Shown here in pieces: positions 28,791 to 35,807 of a stretch of 64,000 nt of DNA. A program made the position numbers and the translations under genes. Where the stretch lies: positions 31,699-95,698 of the forward strand of contig JAWKUH010000019.1 of assembly GCA_041398665.1 (NCBI GenBank), written 5' to 3'. The number at the start of each line of letters is the position of its first letter. The first letter of the stretch is position 1. This DNA comes from Rohdeia sp041398665. GTDB lineage: Bacteria > Planctomycetota > UBA1135 > GCA-002686595. The notes beneath the pieces were generated by a model. That model saw nothing but the letters and a program-made list of their open reading frames with translations, was not told the origin of the DNA and did not search any database.

Positions 28791-28836
28791 CGCGCTGTCC
28801 ATTGGACATTGCGGAGGCTCGTCAGCACCAATTCAT

Positions 28837-29043
28837 GGTTGGTTCCTCGCGTTCCACTGTTTCGAGACGTACGTGAAGGTGACGTTCTTCCGCGGCGACG
28901 AACTCGATCCGCAGCCGCCCGTCGCGTCGAAGCAGAGGGGTGTGCGCTACGCGCACGTCGGCGAGGGCGACGAGATCGACGAGGACTTGTGGCGCGAGTG
29001 GATCCGCCGAGCGGCGGCGCTGCCCGGCGAACCACTCTTCTGA
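28837..29043 (+). pseudogene. Second copy of the DUF1801 3' end (last 68 codons)
   Basis: An in-frame fragment from GWFLAFHCFETYVKVTFFRG to EWIRRAAALPGEPLF and a stop at 29043. It matches the C-terminal half of DUF1801 proteins and the end of the damaged gene at 27590-28006. It lacks the N-terminal half; upstream of the junction at about 28836 the sequence belongs to the lower-GC insert. The frame stays open back to 28753, so a short chimeric protein is conceivable but unlikely. The two copies bracket the DUF2971 remnant as direct repeats 1,040 bases apart. Confidence 0.7.
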
Positions 29044-29048
29044 CCGAC

Positions 29049-29537
29049 TCAGGCGCTCTCCGCGAGCAGCGCGTCCATCTGCTGGTAGCCGGCCTCCATG
29101 CCCTGCGCCATGCCGCTCTGGATGGCGCCGTCGCGCGCTTCCTTCGAGTCGAAGGTCAGCGTCATCGTCATGTGCGTGCGACCGCCCTCCTCCTCGAGGT
29201 CGACGGCCGAGACGAGCGTCCCGATCGGTCCGCACGAGCCCATCTCCATCGTCTCGGTGTGCACGATGCGGCGCGGCGCGTCGACCTCGAGGTTCTGGCC
29301 GTGGATGGTGAGCGCGGGGACGCCGTTCTCGTCGCTCCACTCCCAGCGGTACTTCCCGCCGACGCGGAGTTCGCCCTCGCAGGTCGTCATCGTCCAGCCG
29401 GGCGGCGAGAAGATCCACTTCGGGATCAGCGCGGGATCGGTCATCGCTTCGAAGACGAGCTCGCGCGGCGCGTCGAAGGTGCGCTTCATGACGATGGTGG
29501 TGTCGGTCGGCGTCGCGACCTCGAGTCCTCGTTGCAT
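29049..29537 (-). CDS. SRPBCC/AHSA1-type protein
   Basis: 162 residues from the ATG at 29537. The START-like fold is recognisable from MKRTFDAPRELVFEAMTDP, the W-I-F-SPPGW segment, the central GGKYRWEW strand and the long terminal helix MEAGYQQMDALLA. Proteins of this Aha1-domain family bind hydrophobic ligands and are frequently encoded directly after an ArsR-type repressor, as here (61 bases downstream on the same strand). A ligand-binding or stress role controlled by that repressor is inferred; no catalytic residue can be named. Confidence 0.85.
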   Translation of the reverse strand: MQRGLEVATPTDTTIVMKRTFDAPRELVFEAMTDPALIPKWIFSPPGWTMTTCEGELRVGGKYRWEWSDENGVPALTIHGQNLEVDAPRRIVHTETMEMGSCGPIGTLVSAVDLEEEGGRTHMTMTLTFDSKEARDGAIQSGMAQGMEAGYQQMDALLAESA

Positions 29538-29598
29538 CACGTCGTGGGGTCCTCGGAGAGGTGTGGGTCGGAGTGGAGTCGTTGGGGGAAGGAGGGTC

Positions 29599-29949
29599 TC
29601 AGCGCTTCCGCCGCTTCGGGTCGGCCTTCATCTGTTCGAGCACGCCTTCGAGGGCCTGGAAGGTCCCTTCCCAGCGCTCGCGGAACGCTTCGAGGAAGGC
29701 GTTGGCCTCCTCGAGCGGCTTGGCCTCGAGGCGGCACAGGTGCTCGCGTCCCGAGACGCGCCGCTTGACGAGGCGCGCCCGCTCGAGCACGCGGACGTGC
29801 TTCGAGGCGGCGGGGAACGTCATGCGCAGCGGCGCGGCGAGCTCGGTGAGGTTGCACTCCCCCGCCCGGAGCCGCTCGACGATCGAGCGGCGGGCGGGGT
29901 TGCTGAGCGCCTGGAAGACGAGGTCGAGGCGGTCGGAAGCTGAAACCAT
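29599..29949 (-). CDS. ArsR-family transcriptional repressor
   Basis: 116 residues: a winged helix from LVFQALSNPARRSIVERL through ECNLTELAAPL and the recognition helix MTFPAASKHVRVLERARLVK to the wing RVSGREHLCRLEA. It has none of the cysteine or histidine clusters of metal-sensing ArsR proteins, and belongs to the non-metal branch usually paired with SRPBCC genes, such as the one that follows. The ATG at 29949 lies one base from a near-palindrome and about seven bases from a -10-like hexamer, so the message may be leaderless and self-repressed. Confidence 0.88.
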   Translation of the reverse strand: MVSASDRLDLVFQALSNPARRSIVERLRAGECNLTELAAPLRMTFPAASKHVRVLERARLVKRRVSGREHLCRLEAKPLEEANAFLEAFRERWEGTFQALEGVLEQMKADPKRRKR

Positions 29950-29950
29950 G

Positions 29951-29965
29951 CGGTTTACTATACCG
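29951..29965 (-). promoter_or_regulatory. Probable ArsR operator overlapping a -10 element
   Basis: The 15-base sequence CGGTTTACTATACCG has dyad symmetry at six of seven pairs. On the minus strand it contains TATAGT (29962-29957), followed after seven bases by the arsR start codon. A repressor bound here would block the promoter. A good -35 hexamer is not evident. The overlap of dyad, -10 and start is what I see; autoregulation and leaderless translation are inference. Confidence 0.5.
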
Positions 29966-30009
29966 TCTGGTTGAGCGTCGTCGATCGCGAGTTCGGGCCC
30001 GGCGCGGAC

Positions 30010-30111
30010 GACCGGAGGTCGCCAGGGACCCGCAGTCGCTCGGAAGGCGCCCAGGGAGGGCCCGAGGGCGTGCTCGGGCGAAGAACTGCGGGTCCCCGGG
30101 GACCGCCGGTC
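30010..30111. repeat. Imperfect inverted repeat between divergent genes
   Basis: 27-base arms at 30010-30036 and 30085-30111 are complementary apart from about four mismatches and enclose 48 bases that are themselves GC-rich and partly self-complementary. It lies between the ArsR gene and the divergently read ZIP gene, upstream of both, so it is not a terminator for either. Its GGGACCCGC core also occurs inside the composite repeat at 40600-40810. Confidence 0.5.
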
Positions 30112-30205
30112 GCTCCGGACCCGTGTCCGCGCGCCTACCCTCGTCCACCGTGCTGCGCGTCCCCGCCACCCCACCGCGCCCGCGGCGGCCCCTGAGTCTC
30201 CGGCG

Positions 30206-30922
30206 ATGAACCAGTGGCTCGTCGTCGCCCTGCTCACGCTCATGGCCGGTGCGGCCATGCCGGTCGGCGCGTTGATCGCGCGCATCGAGCACTTCCAGTC
30301 GCGCTGGCTCGAGCTCGAGTTCCGCCACACCGTCATGGCGTTCGGCGGCGGCGCCCTGCTCTCCGCCGTCGCGCTCGTGCTCGTTCCGGACGGCACGAAG
30401 GTCCTCGCGCTCCCCTGGTCGGCGCTCTGTTTCGCAGCGGGCGGCGTCGCCTTCATGGCGCTCGACATGTGGCTCGCGCGGTCGCAGCGCCCCGCGAGCC
30501 AGCTCGCCGCGATGCTCGCCGACTTCGTCCCGGAGTCGATGGCGATGGGCGCAGCCTTCGCGCACGGCGAGTCGTCGGGACTCCTGCTCGCGCTGCTCAT
30601 GGCGCTGCAGAACCTGCCGGAAGGGTTCAACGCGTACCGCGAGATCACACGCTCCACCTCCATCCGCAGCGGTCGCACCATCGCCGTCTTCGCCGGTGCC
30701 GCGCTCCTCGGGCCGGCGGCCGGACTCGCGGGCTACGCGTGGCTCGCCGACGTGCCGCACGTGGTCGGCGGCGTCATGCTCTTCGCCGCGGGCGGCATCC
30801 TCTACGCCGTCATGCAGGACGTCGCGCCGCAGGCGAGGCTGACCCAGCGCTGGTCGCCGCCGCTCGGAGCGGTGGCGGGGTTCCTGCTGGGGATGGTGGG
30901 TGATGCGTTGGTCGGAGGCTAG
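30206..30922 (+). CDS. ZIP-family metal transporter
   Basis: 238 residues with about seven or eight hydrophobic segments. The binuclear metal site of bacterial ZIP proteins is visible: DFVPESMAMGAAFAHG in the helix-4 position (E110, H120) and ALQNLPEGFNAYREI in the helix-5 position (N136, P138, E139, G140), where the family consensus is HNFPEG. It should move divalent metal, most likely zinc, across the inner membrane. The usual cytoplasmic histidine-rich loop between helices 3 and 4 is short and lacks histidine. It is followed by the toxin-antitoxin locus. Confidence 0.82.
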   Translation: MNQWLVVALLTLMAGAAMPVGALIARIEHFQSRWLELEFRHTVMAFGGGALLSAVALVLVPDGTKVLALPWSALCFAAGGVAFMALDMWLARSQRPASQLAAMLADFVPESMAMGAAFAHGESSGLLLALLMALQNLPEGFNAYREITRSTSIRSGRTIAVFAGAALLGPAAGLAGYAWLADVPHVVGGVMLFAAGGILYAVMQDVAPQARLTQRWSPPLGAVAGFLLGMVGDALVGG

Positions 30923-30954
30923 CGGTAGCATGGAGTCCGTGCTATCGTGTCTGA

Positions 30955-31248
30955 GTGATCCAATCGTTTGCGAACGGAGGGACAGCGGACGTCTTCGACG
31001 GCAAGAACACGCGCGCGGCGCGCCAGACCTGCCCGAGAGACGTTTGGAGGGTCGCGGGTCGCAAGCTCGATCAACTGGATTCGGTCGAACGCATCGAGGT
31101 CCTGCGAATCCCACCCGGTAATCGCCTCGATGCCCTCGCACACGATCGGCAAGGCCAGCACAGCATTCGAATCAACGACCAGTACTGAATCTGCTTCAGG
31201 TGGACCGTGGCGGGGCCGTCCGAAGTGGAGATCGTCGACTACCACTGA
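30955..31248 (+). pseudogene. higB: HigB/RelE-type toxin gene with an internal stop
   Basis: From a GTG at 30955 the protein begins MIQSFANGGTADVFDG and continues through RRKLDQL-like and LRIPPGNRLDAL segments to QHSIRINDQY. The next codon is TGA (31186-31188), where the family has arginine. After it the same frame carries on with ICFRWTVAGPSEVEIVDYH to the proper stop at 31246-31248. A single CGA to TGA change explains this exactly. HigB toxins cut mRNA in the ribosome A site, and the C-terminal part lost here contains core strands and catalytic residues, so the product should be inactive. The gene lies 13 bases before the antitoxin gene, the usual toxin-first order. Confidence 0.82.
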
Positions 31249-31261
31249 ATCGACCTCGACC

Positions 31262-31570
31262 ATGGTCCGAGTCCCTTCCAATCGCCGGCCGACCCATCCC
31301 GGCGAGATGCTCCTGCTCGAGTTCCTCGAGCCGATGGAGCTCTCGCAGCGGGAGCTCGCGGACGGCATTCGTGTGCCCTACCAGCGCGTCAACGAACTCG
31401 TGAACGGCAAACGCGGCATCACGCCGAGCACCGCATTGCGTCTCGCCAAGTTCTTCGGCAACACGCCGGGCTTCTGGATGAACCTGCAGTTCCGCTGGGA
31501 CCTGTTCCACGCCGAGGCGGCGGACGCGGACGAGCTGAAGAAGATCCGGAAGACCAAGAAGGCGGGTTGA
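31262..31570 (+). CDS. higA: HigA-type antitoxin, intact
   Basis: 102 residues. A Cro/C1-type helix-turn-helix spans MELSQRELADGIRVPYQRVN and ELVNGKRGITPSTALRLAKF; the opening RRPTHPGEMLLLEFLEPM and the FFGNTPGFWMNLQ segment are the signature of HigA/VapI antitoxins. The tail is lysine-rich. It should bind its own promoter and neutralise HigB. With the upstream toxin truncated, the antitoxin is now a solitary regulator. The ATG at 31262 is chosen because it directly precedes the family start. Confidence 0.9.
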   Translation: MVRVPSNRRPTHPGEMLLLEFLEPMELSQRELADGIRVPYQRVNELVNGKRGITPSTALRLAKFFGNTPGFWMNLQFRWDLFHAEAADADELKKIRKTKKAG

Positions 31571-31590
31571 GGCGTAGGAACCTCTTGCGC

Positions 31591-32070
31591 ATGAAGAAGT
31601 CCACACCCGCCGCCGACCCCGACTGCTACGTCGCCGCACTCAGCGGCTGGCAGAAGGACCTCGTCGCACTCCTGCGCAAGGCCGTCCGCGCCGGCGCGAA
31701 GCTCGACGAGGAGGTCAAGTGGGGGCACCTCGTCTACTCGGGCGAAGGGCCGGCGATCCTGATCCGTGCGGAGGAGCGGCGCGTGCTGTTCGGCTTCTGG
31801 CGCGGCAAGCGGTTGCGCGAGATCGAACCGAGACTGAAGGCGAGCGGCGGGTACGAGCTCGCGAACATCGAGTTCGAAGAGGGCGACACGCTCGCGCCGG
31901 GCGTTGCGAAGAAGCTCGCGGCAGCGGCTGCGGCGCTCGATCGCGAACTCGGCGACCCGCGGCTCGACGCGAAGAAGAAGAGCGCGAGCACGAAGGCTGC
32001 GAAGAAGCCTGCGCCCAAGAAGAAGTCCGCGTCGCGGAAGCCCGCGACGAAGATCTCGAGACGGCGCTAG
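31591..32070 (+). CDS. DUF1801 protein with a lysine/alanine-rich tail
   Basis: 159 residues. The first 115 match DUF1801 (SGWQKDLVALLRKAVRAGAK, EEVKWGHLVYSG, LFGFWRGKRL). The last 45 are a repetitive basic tail (KKKSASTKAAKKPAPKKKSA) like histone H1 or DNA-binding tails in GC-rich bacteria, suggesting nucleic-acid association; that is inference. It starts 20 bases after the antitoxin gene and may be co-transcribed. It is a different subgroup from the damaged DUF1801 gene at 27590. Its TAG stop shares the bases CTAG with the stop of the opposing VOC gene. Confidence 0.8.
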   Translation: MKKSTPAADPDCYVAALSGWQKDLVALLRKAVRAGAKLDEEVKWGHLVYSGEGPAILIRAEERRVLFGFWRGKRLREIEPRLKASGGYELANIEFEEGDTLAPGVAKKLAAAAAALDRELGDPRLDAKKKSASTKAAKKPAPKKKSASRKPATKISRRR

Positions 32071-32465
32071 CCCTTCGACCCACCCGCCTCCGCGAGCGGC
32101 TGGTGGAAGTAGTAGCAGAGCCCGTCGGGCGCCACGACGAAGAAGACCTGGTGCGGCACGCCGTCCATGTCGTCGACCCGCCAGTTCCCGGTCTTCGTCC
32201 CGGCGGCTTCGATCTCCGCGCGCGCCGTGTGGATGTCGGCGACGCGAACGGCCGCTCCCTCCTGCGCCGGGTCCCCGCCGTTCTCCGCGAAGCCGATGCG
32301 GACGCCGTCGCGCTCCATCACGACGGCGCGAGGAGCGTCGCGGCGCTCGACCTCGCGCATCCCGAACGTCGTCGCGTAGTACGCCGCCGACGCATCGACG
32401 TCGACGACGGGAAGTGCGAGGACGTCGGCACCGTAGGGGTACGCGGCGAGGAAGAGGCGACTCAC
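32067..32465 (-). CDS. VOC-superfamily (glyoxalase/bleomycin-resistance-like) protein
   Basis: 132 residues from a GTG at 32465 that overlaps the peptidase stop (GTGA). The paired beta-alpha-beta-beta-beta units are visible: LPVVDVDASAAYYATTFGM with RIGFAENGG, then VADIHTARAEIEAAG with FFVVAPDGLCYYFHQ. Metal-ligand positions cannot be assigned safely. Without a known substrate it could be a dioxygenase, an isomerase or a binding protein. It is translationally coupled to the upstream S9 peptidase gene. Confidence 0.8.
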   Translation of the reverse strand: MSRLFLAAYPYGADVLALPVVDVDASAAYYATTFGMREVERRDAPRAVVMERDGVRIGFAENGGDPAQEGAAVRVADIHTARAEIEAAGTKTGNWRVDDMDGVPHQVFFVVAPDGLCYYFHQPLAEAGGSKG

Positions 32466-34540
32466 TCGCCGTCGCCCTCCGCTTCCCCCTTCCGCCCGAT
32501 CTCCACGTCGTACCGCTCGAACCACGCGAGCACGTGCACGACTTTCTGGATCAGGTTGCTCGGCCGCGCCGTGATGCCGTGGCCCGCACCGGGGATGCGC
32601 ACCATCGCGGCGTCGACCTTGCGCAATTTCAGCGCCTGGTAGAACTCCTCGGACTGGCTGATCGGCGTGCGGTGGTCCTCTTCGCCGGTGAGGAGCATGG
32701 TCGGCGTCGTGACGTTGCCGACGTAGGCGAGCGGCGAGTGCTTCCAGTAGTGCTCGAGCGCTTCCCAGGGCGGCGCGGGCTGCCAGTAGTTCGTGAAGTA
32801 GACCGACTCGTCGGCGGTCAGCGTGAAGCTGATCCAGTCGATGACGGGCTTCGCGACGACGGCCGCGGCGAAGCGGTCGGTGTGGCCGACGATCCACGCG
32901 CTGAGGCAGCCGCCGCCCGATCCACCGGTGACGAAGAGGCGCTCGGGGTCGACGAAACCCATCTCGATCGCCTTGTCGACGCCGTCCATCAGGTCGTCGT
33001 AGTCGTGGCTCGGGTAGTCGTGGTGGATCTCCATCGCGAAGGCCTGGCCGTAGCTCGTGCTCCCGCGCGGATTGCAGTAGAGGACGACGTAGCCCGCGGC
33101 GGCGTAGAGCTGGAGCTCCGCGGCGAAGAACGGTCCGTAGGCGGCGAACGGTCCGCCGTGGATCTCGAGGACGAGCGGGTACTTCTTCGCCGGGTCGAAG
33201 TGCGGCGGCCGCACGAGCCAGCCCTGGATCAGGCGCCCGTCGTAGGACGACGCCCACTGCACCTCCTCGACCGAGCCGAGCGTCTTGTGCGCGAAGAGAT
33301 CCTCGTTGAGGTGGGTGAGCTGCTTCGGCTCGCCGCCGCGACGCACGACGGCGACGTCGGCGGGTCGCTGCGGGAGCCCGAGCTCGTACGCGATCGTGCC
33401 GTTCCTCGAGAGCGAGTACGTGCCGCCGACGTAGGGCCGACCGATCTCCGTGCCGCCGAGGTGCTCGGCGACGACCTCGGGCCGCGCGTCGCCGGCGAGC
33501 CGCTGGAAGGCGAGCTTCATGTCGCCGCGGTCCTCGTAGGTGAAGTAGAGCCCGCCGCTCTCGGGACCCCAGGTGACGTCGCCGATGCCGCGGTCGATGG
33601 CGATCTCGCGGATCAGCTTCCCGTCCAGGTCCATGACCCGGAGGTTCGACGTGTTCGTGCTGAGGCCGGTGTCGTCGAAGCCGGTGTAGGCGATCTTCGT
33701 GCCGTCGGGCGAGACGAGCGGGGCGTTGTCCGGGCCGACCCGGTCGGTGAGCTGCCGCAGCGCTCCCGTCTCGATCGTCAGCTCGAACACCTCGCTCTCC
33801 TCGGGGTGGAACTCCGGCTCCTCCCCTCGATAACTCGAGAAGTAGAGTTTGCTCCCGTCCGGCGACCACGACGGCGACCCGTTCACGTCGAAATCGCCCG
33901 TCGTGAGGCGCCGCGGCGTCCCGCCGTCGGACGGGACGACGAAGAGGTGACGGTGCCCCGGCTCGTCGAAGCCGCCGCCGTCCTGGCGGTAGTGCACGGT
34001 CTCGATCACGCGCGCGGGCTCGGCCCACTTCGCCCCCTCCGGTCGCGGCGGCATCGACGCGAGCGGCTCGGTGTCGGCCGGAACGTTCATCGCGAACGCG
34101 ATCCAGCGACCGTCGGGCGACCAGACGAGGCTGCCCGGCGACTCGACGAGGCGCGTGAGGCTCGCGGTCTGACCGGTGTCGTTCCAGCGGCACCAGATCT
34201 GTGCGGAGCCCTCCGACGTCGAGACCCACAGCAGCCGATCGCCGTTCGGCGACCAGCTCGGCGTGCTGTGGTACGCCGTGCCGCTCGTCAGCGGTCGGTG
34301 GTTCCCGCCGTCGACGTCGACGATCCAGAGGTTGCCGCGCGCCCGGTCCTCCATGATGTCCATGTAGCGTCGCACGTACACGATCTTCGAGCCGTCGGGC
34401 GAAACCTGCGGGTCCGCCGCGACCTCCAGTTGGAAGACGTCGAGCGGCTCGAAGAGGTCCTTCGGCGCGTCGGACGTCGCGTCGTCCTGGATCGCGGGGA
34501 GGACGAGGGAGAGAGCGGTGAGGGCGAGGAGCGTGGACAT
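32462..34540 (-). CDS. Secreted S9-family peptidase (acylaminoacyl/dipeptidyl-peptidase type)
   Basis: 692 residues: a signal peptide (STLLALTALSLVLP), a seven-bladed WD40-like propeller (about 25-420, with repeated SPDGSKI, WSPNGDRL and WSPDGRW motifs), then an alpha/beta-hydrolase domain. The catalytic triad is visible: S541 in VTGGSGGGCLSAW, D622 in LTGEEDHRTP and H654 in IPGAGHGI, with the oxyanion segment LEIHGGPFAAYG. The propeller restricts entry to short peptides, so it probably scavenges oligopeptides in the periplasm or outside the cell. The ATG at 34540 directly precedes the signal peptide. Confidence 0.9.
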   Translation of the reverse strand: MSTLLALTALSLVLPAIQDDATSDAPKDLFEPLDVFQLEVAADPQVSPDGSKIVYVRRYMDIMEDRARGNLWIVDVDGGNHRPLTSGTAYHSTPSWSPNGDRLLWVSTSEGSAQIWCRWNDTGQTASLTRLVESPGSLVWSPDGRWIAFAMNVPADTEPLASMPPRPEGAKWAEPARVIETVHYRQDGGGFDEPGHRHLFVVPSDGGTPRRLTTGDFDVNGSPSWSPDGSKLYFSSYRGEEPEFHPEESEVFELTIETGALRQLTDRVGPDNAPLVSPDGTKIAYTGFDDTGLSTNTSNLRVMDLDGKLIREIAIDRGIGDVTWGPESGGLYFTYEDRGDMKLAFQRLAGDARPEVVAEHLGGTEIGRPYVGGTYSLSRNGTIAYELGLPQRPADVAVVRRGGEPKQLTHLNEDLFAHKTLGSVEEVQWASSYDGRLIQGWLVRPPHFDPAKKYPLVLEIHGGPFAAYGPFFAAELQLYAAAGYVVLYCNPRGSTSYGQAFAMEIHHDYPSHDYDDLMDGVDKAIEMGFVDPERLFVTGGSGGGCLSAWIVGHTDRFAAAVVAKPVIDWISFTLTADESVYFTNYWQPAPPWEALEHYWKHSPLAYVGNVTTPTMLLTGEEDHRTPISQSEEFYQALKLRKVDAAMVRIPGAGHGITARPSNLIQKVVHVLAWFERYDVEIGRKGEAEGDGE

Positions 34541-34650
34541 GCGCAGGAAGGTACCAGGTAGGCTCTGCGCGCGATGGGTGGACGCGGACCGGGGATCACG
34601 GACGGTGAACACACGCCGCGATCCTGGAGCGGGGACGGCGCGGAGGCGTG

Positions 34651-34850
34651 CGCGCGGCCTTCCGGCCGCGCGACCACACAGGTTCACAGGGAGACGGGGA
34701 GGACGGGGAGGACAACTTGGAGATGCACTGCAACTCACGACTGAACCACTCCGTTGTTGCTCAGCACTGCCGTTGATCGTCGATCGCCGGCAGCGGTCGA
34801 CCTCCCCGTCCTCCCCGGCTCCCTGTGAAATTCCGGCGCCTTGGGCGCCG
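34651..34850. repeat. Composite inverted repeat A (hairpin / long IR / hairpin)
   Basis: In the 364-bp gap between the S9 peptidase and GrpB genes: a 9-bp hairpin at 34651-34672 (CGCGCGGCC, TTCC loop), then 29-base arms at 34683-34711 and 34801-34829 complementary at 28 of 29 positions, then a GGCGCC hairpin at 34835-34849. One arm is a purine-rich run (GGGGAGGACGGGGAGG) and the other its pyrimidine complement. The 89 bases between the arms hold no gene I can see and are less GC-rich. The architecture recurs at 35527 and 40600. Confidence 0.7.
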
Positions 34851-34904
34851 TTCGGAGTGCGCGACGACGCCTCGGAGGAGGACGACCGACGTGGAGAGAA
34901 CGAC

Positions 34905-35807
34905 GTGAACGAGTTCGACGACTTCGAGGAGGACGACACGTTGGTCGTCGTGGCGTACGACCGCGCGTGGCCGGGGACGTTCCGCGAACTCGCGGCGCGC
35001 CTCGCTCCGGCGCTCGAGGGGATCGCGATCGCGATCGAGCACGTCGGCAGCACGTCGGTCCCCGGGCTCGCGGCGAAGCCGATCGTCGACATGGACGTGG
35101 TCGTGCGCGACCGGGACGGTGTGCGCGAGGCGATCGCGCTCCTCGCCGAGTTCGGGTACGAGCACCGCGGCGACCTCGGCATCGCGGGTCGCCAAGCCTT
35201 CGCGGCTCGCCCCGACCTGCCGCCGCACAACCTCTACGTCTGCGTGGAGGGCAGCCTGCCGCTGCGGAACCACCTCGCGGTGCGCGACGCGCTGCGGGCC
35301 GACGCGGAGCTCGCGAAGGAGTACGGCGAACTCAAGAGCGGCCTCGCGCGCCGCTTCCCCCGCGACGTCGACGCGTACGTGGAAGGCAAGTCGGGCTTCC
35401 TCACCCGCCTCCTCGCACGCGCCGGCCTCGATCCGGACGAGCTCGGGCGATCGAGCGCGCGAACCGCCGCCCCGGTCCCTGACGCGCAGCCCGACCGGCG
35501 CCTGCGGCGCCGGTCCAACGAGATTCACCACAGAGCCACAGAGAACACAGAGGCGCCGCCTTCGGCGGCGCGAACATGGTGGGTCGTGGCCCGCCGCCGA
35601 AGGCGGCGCCTCTGTCCTCTGTGGCTCTGTGGTGACCTGCGTGGTTTCGCGCGGCCGGGAGGCCGCGCGCACGCCTCGCGGATCCAGAAGCCTGCAGCCG
35701 GCGTACCTCCGAATCTCCTCGAGGCCTTGGGAACCGGTCGCGTACGGAAGCCGTACCCCACCTGTCGACGCCGGACGGGACGGCGGCGACGATCCCGGAC
35801 CCCTTGA
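34905..35807 (+). CDS. GrpB (UPF0157) family protein reading on through a repeat element
   Basis: The GTG at 34905, eight bases after GGAG, begins an acidic leader (NEFDDFEEDD), then the family core: VVVAYDRAWPGTFRELAARL, IEHVGSTSVPGLAAKPIVDM, RPDLPPHNLYVCVEGSLPLR and the GFLTRLL end at about residue 170. The core is a nucleotidyltransferase-like fold, sometimes fused to CoaE; its substrate is not established. The family stops here, but the frame stays open 110 more codons through the inverted repeat at 35527-35668 and ends in TGA at 35807, overlapping the next start. The added tail is arginine-rich and probably either junk or the result of repeat insertion into the stop region. Confidence 0.75.
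   Translation: MNEFDDFEEDDTLVVVAYDRAWPGTFRELAARLAPALEGIAIAIEHVGSTSVPGLAAKPIVDMDVVVRDRDGVREAIALLAEFGYEHRGDLGIAGRQAFAARPDLPPHNLYVCVEGSLPLRNHLAVRDALRADAELAKEYGELKSGLARRFPRDVDAYVEGKSGFLTRLLARAGLDPDELGRSSARTAAPVPDAQPDRRLRRRSNEIHHRATENTEAPPSAARTWWVVARRRRRRLCPLWLCGDLRGFARPGGRAHASRIQKPAAGVPPNLLEALGTGRVRKPYPTCRRRTGRRRRSRTP
35527..35668. repeat. Composite inverted repeat B, inside the GrpB reading frame
   Basis: Arms at 35527-35570 and 35592-35633 are complementary over about 42 bases with one short indel. The left arm reads ACCACAGAGCCACAGAG and then a GGCGCCGCC-TTCGGCGGCG block that is itself a hairpin. A second hairpin follows at 35649-35668 (GCGCGGCC, GGGA loop, GGCCGCGC), nearly identical in sequence to the first hairpin of element A. 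The element lies after the GrpB core and before the sigma-factor gene. Confidence 0.75.

Noticed and set aside
27797..29043. Insertion sequence bounded by direct repeats
   Set aside because: No transposase and no terminal inverted repeats are visible, and the 210-base duplication is far longer than a target-site duplication.
31186..31188. TGA in higB as selenocysteine
   Set aside because: The family has arginine at this position, one base change from CGA explains it, and no SECIS-like hairpin follows.
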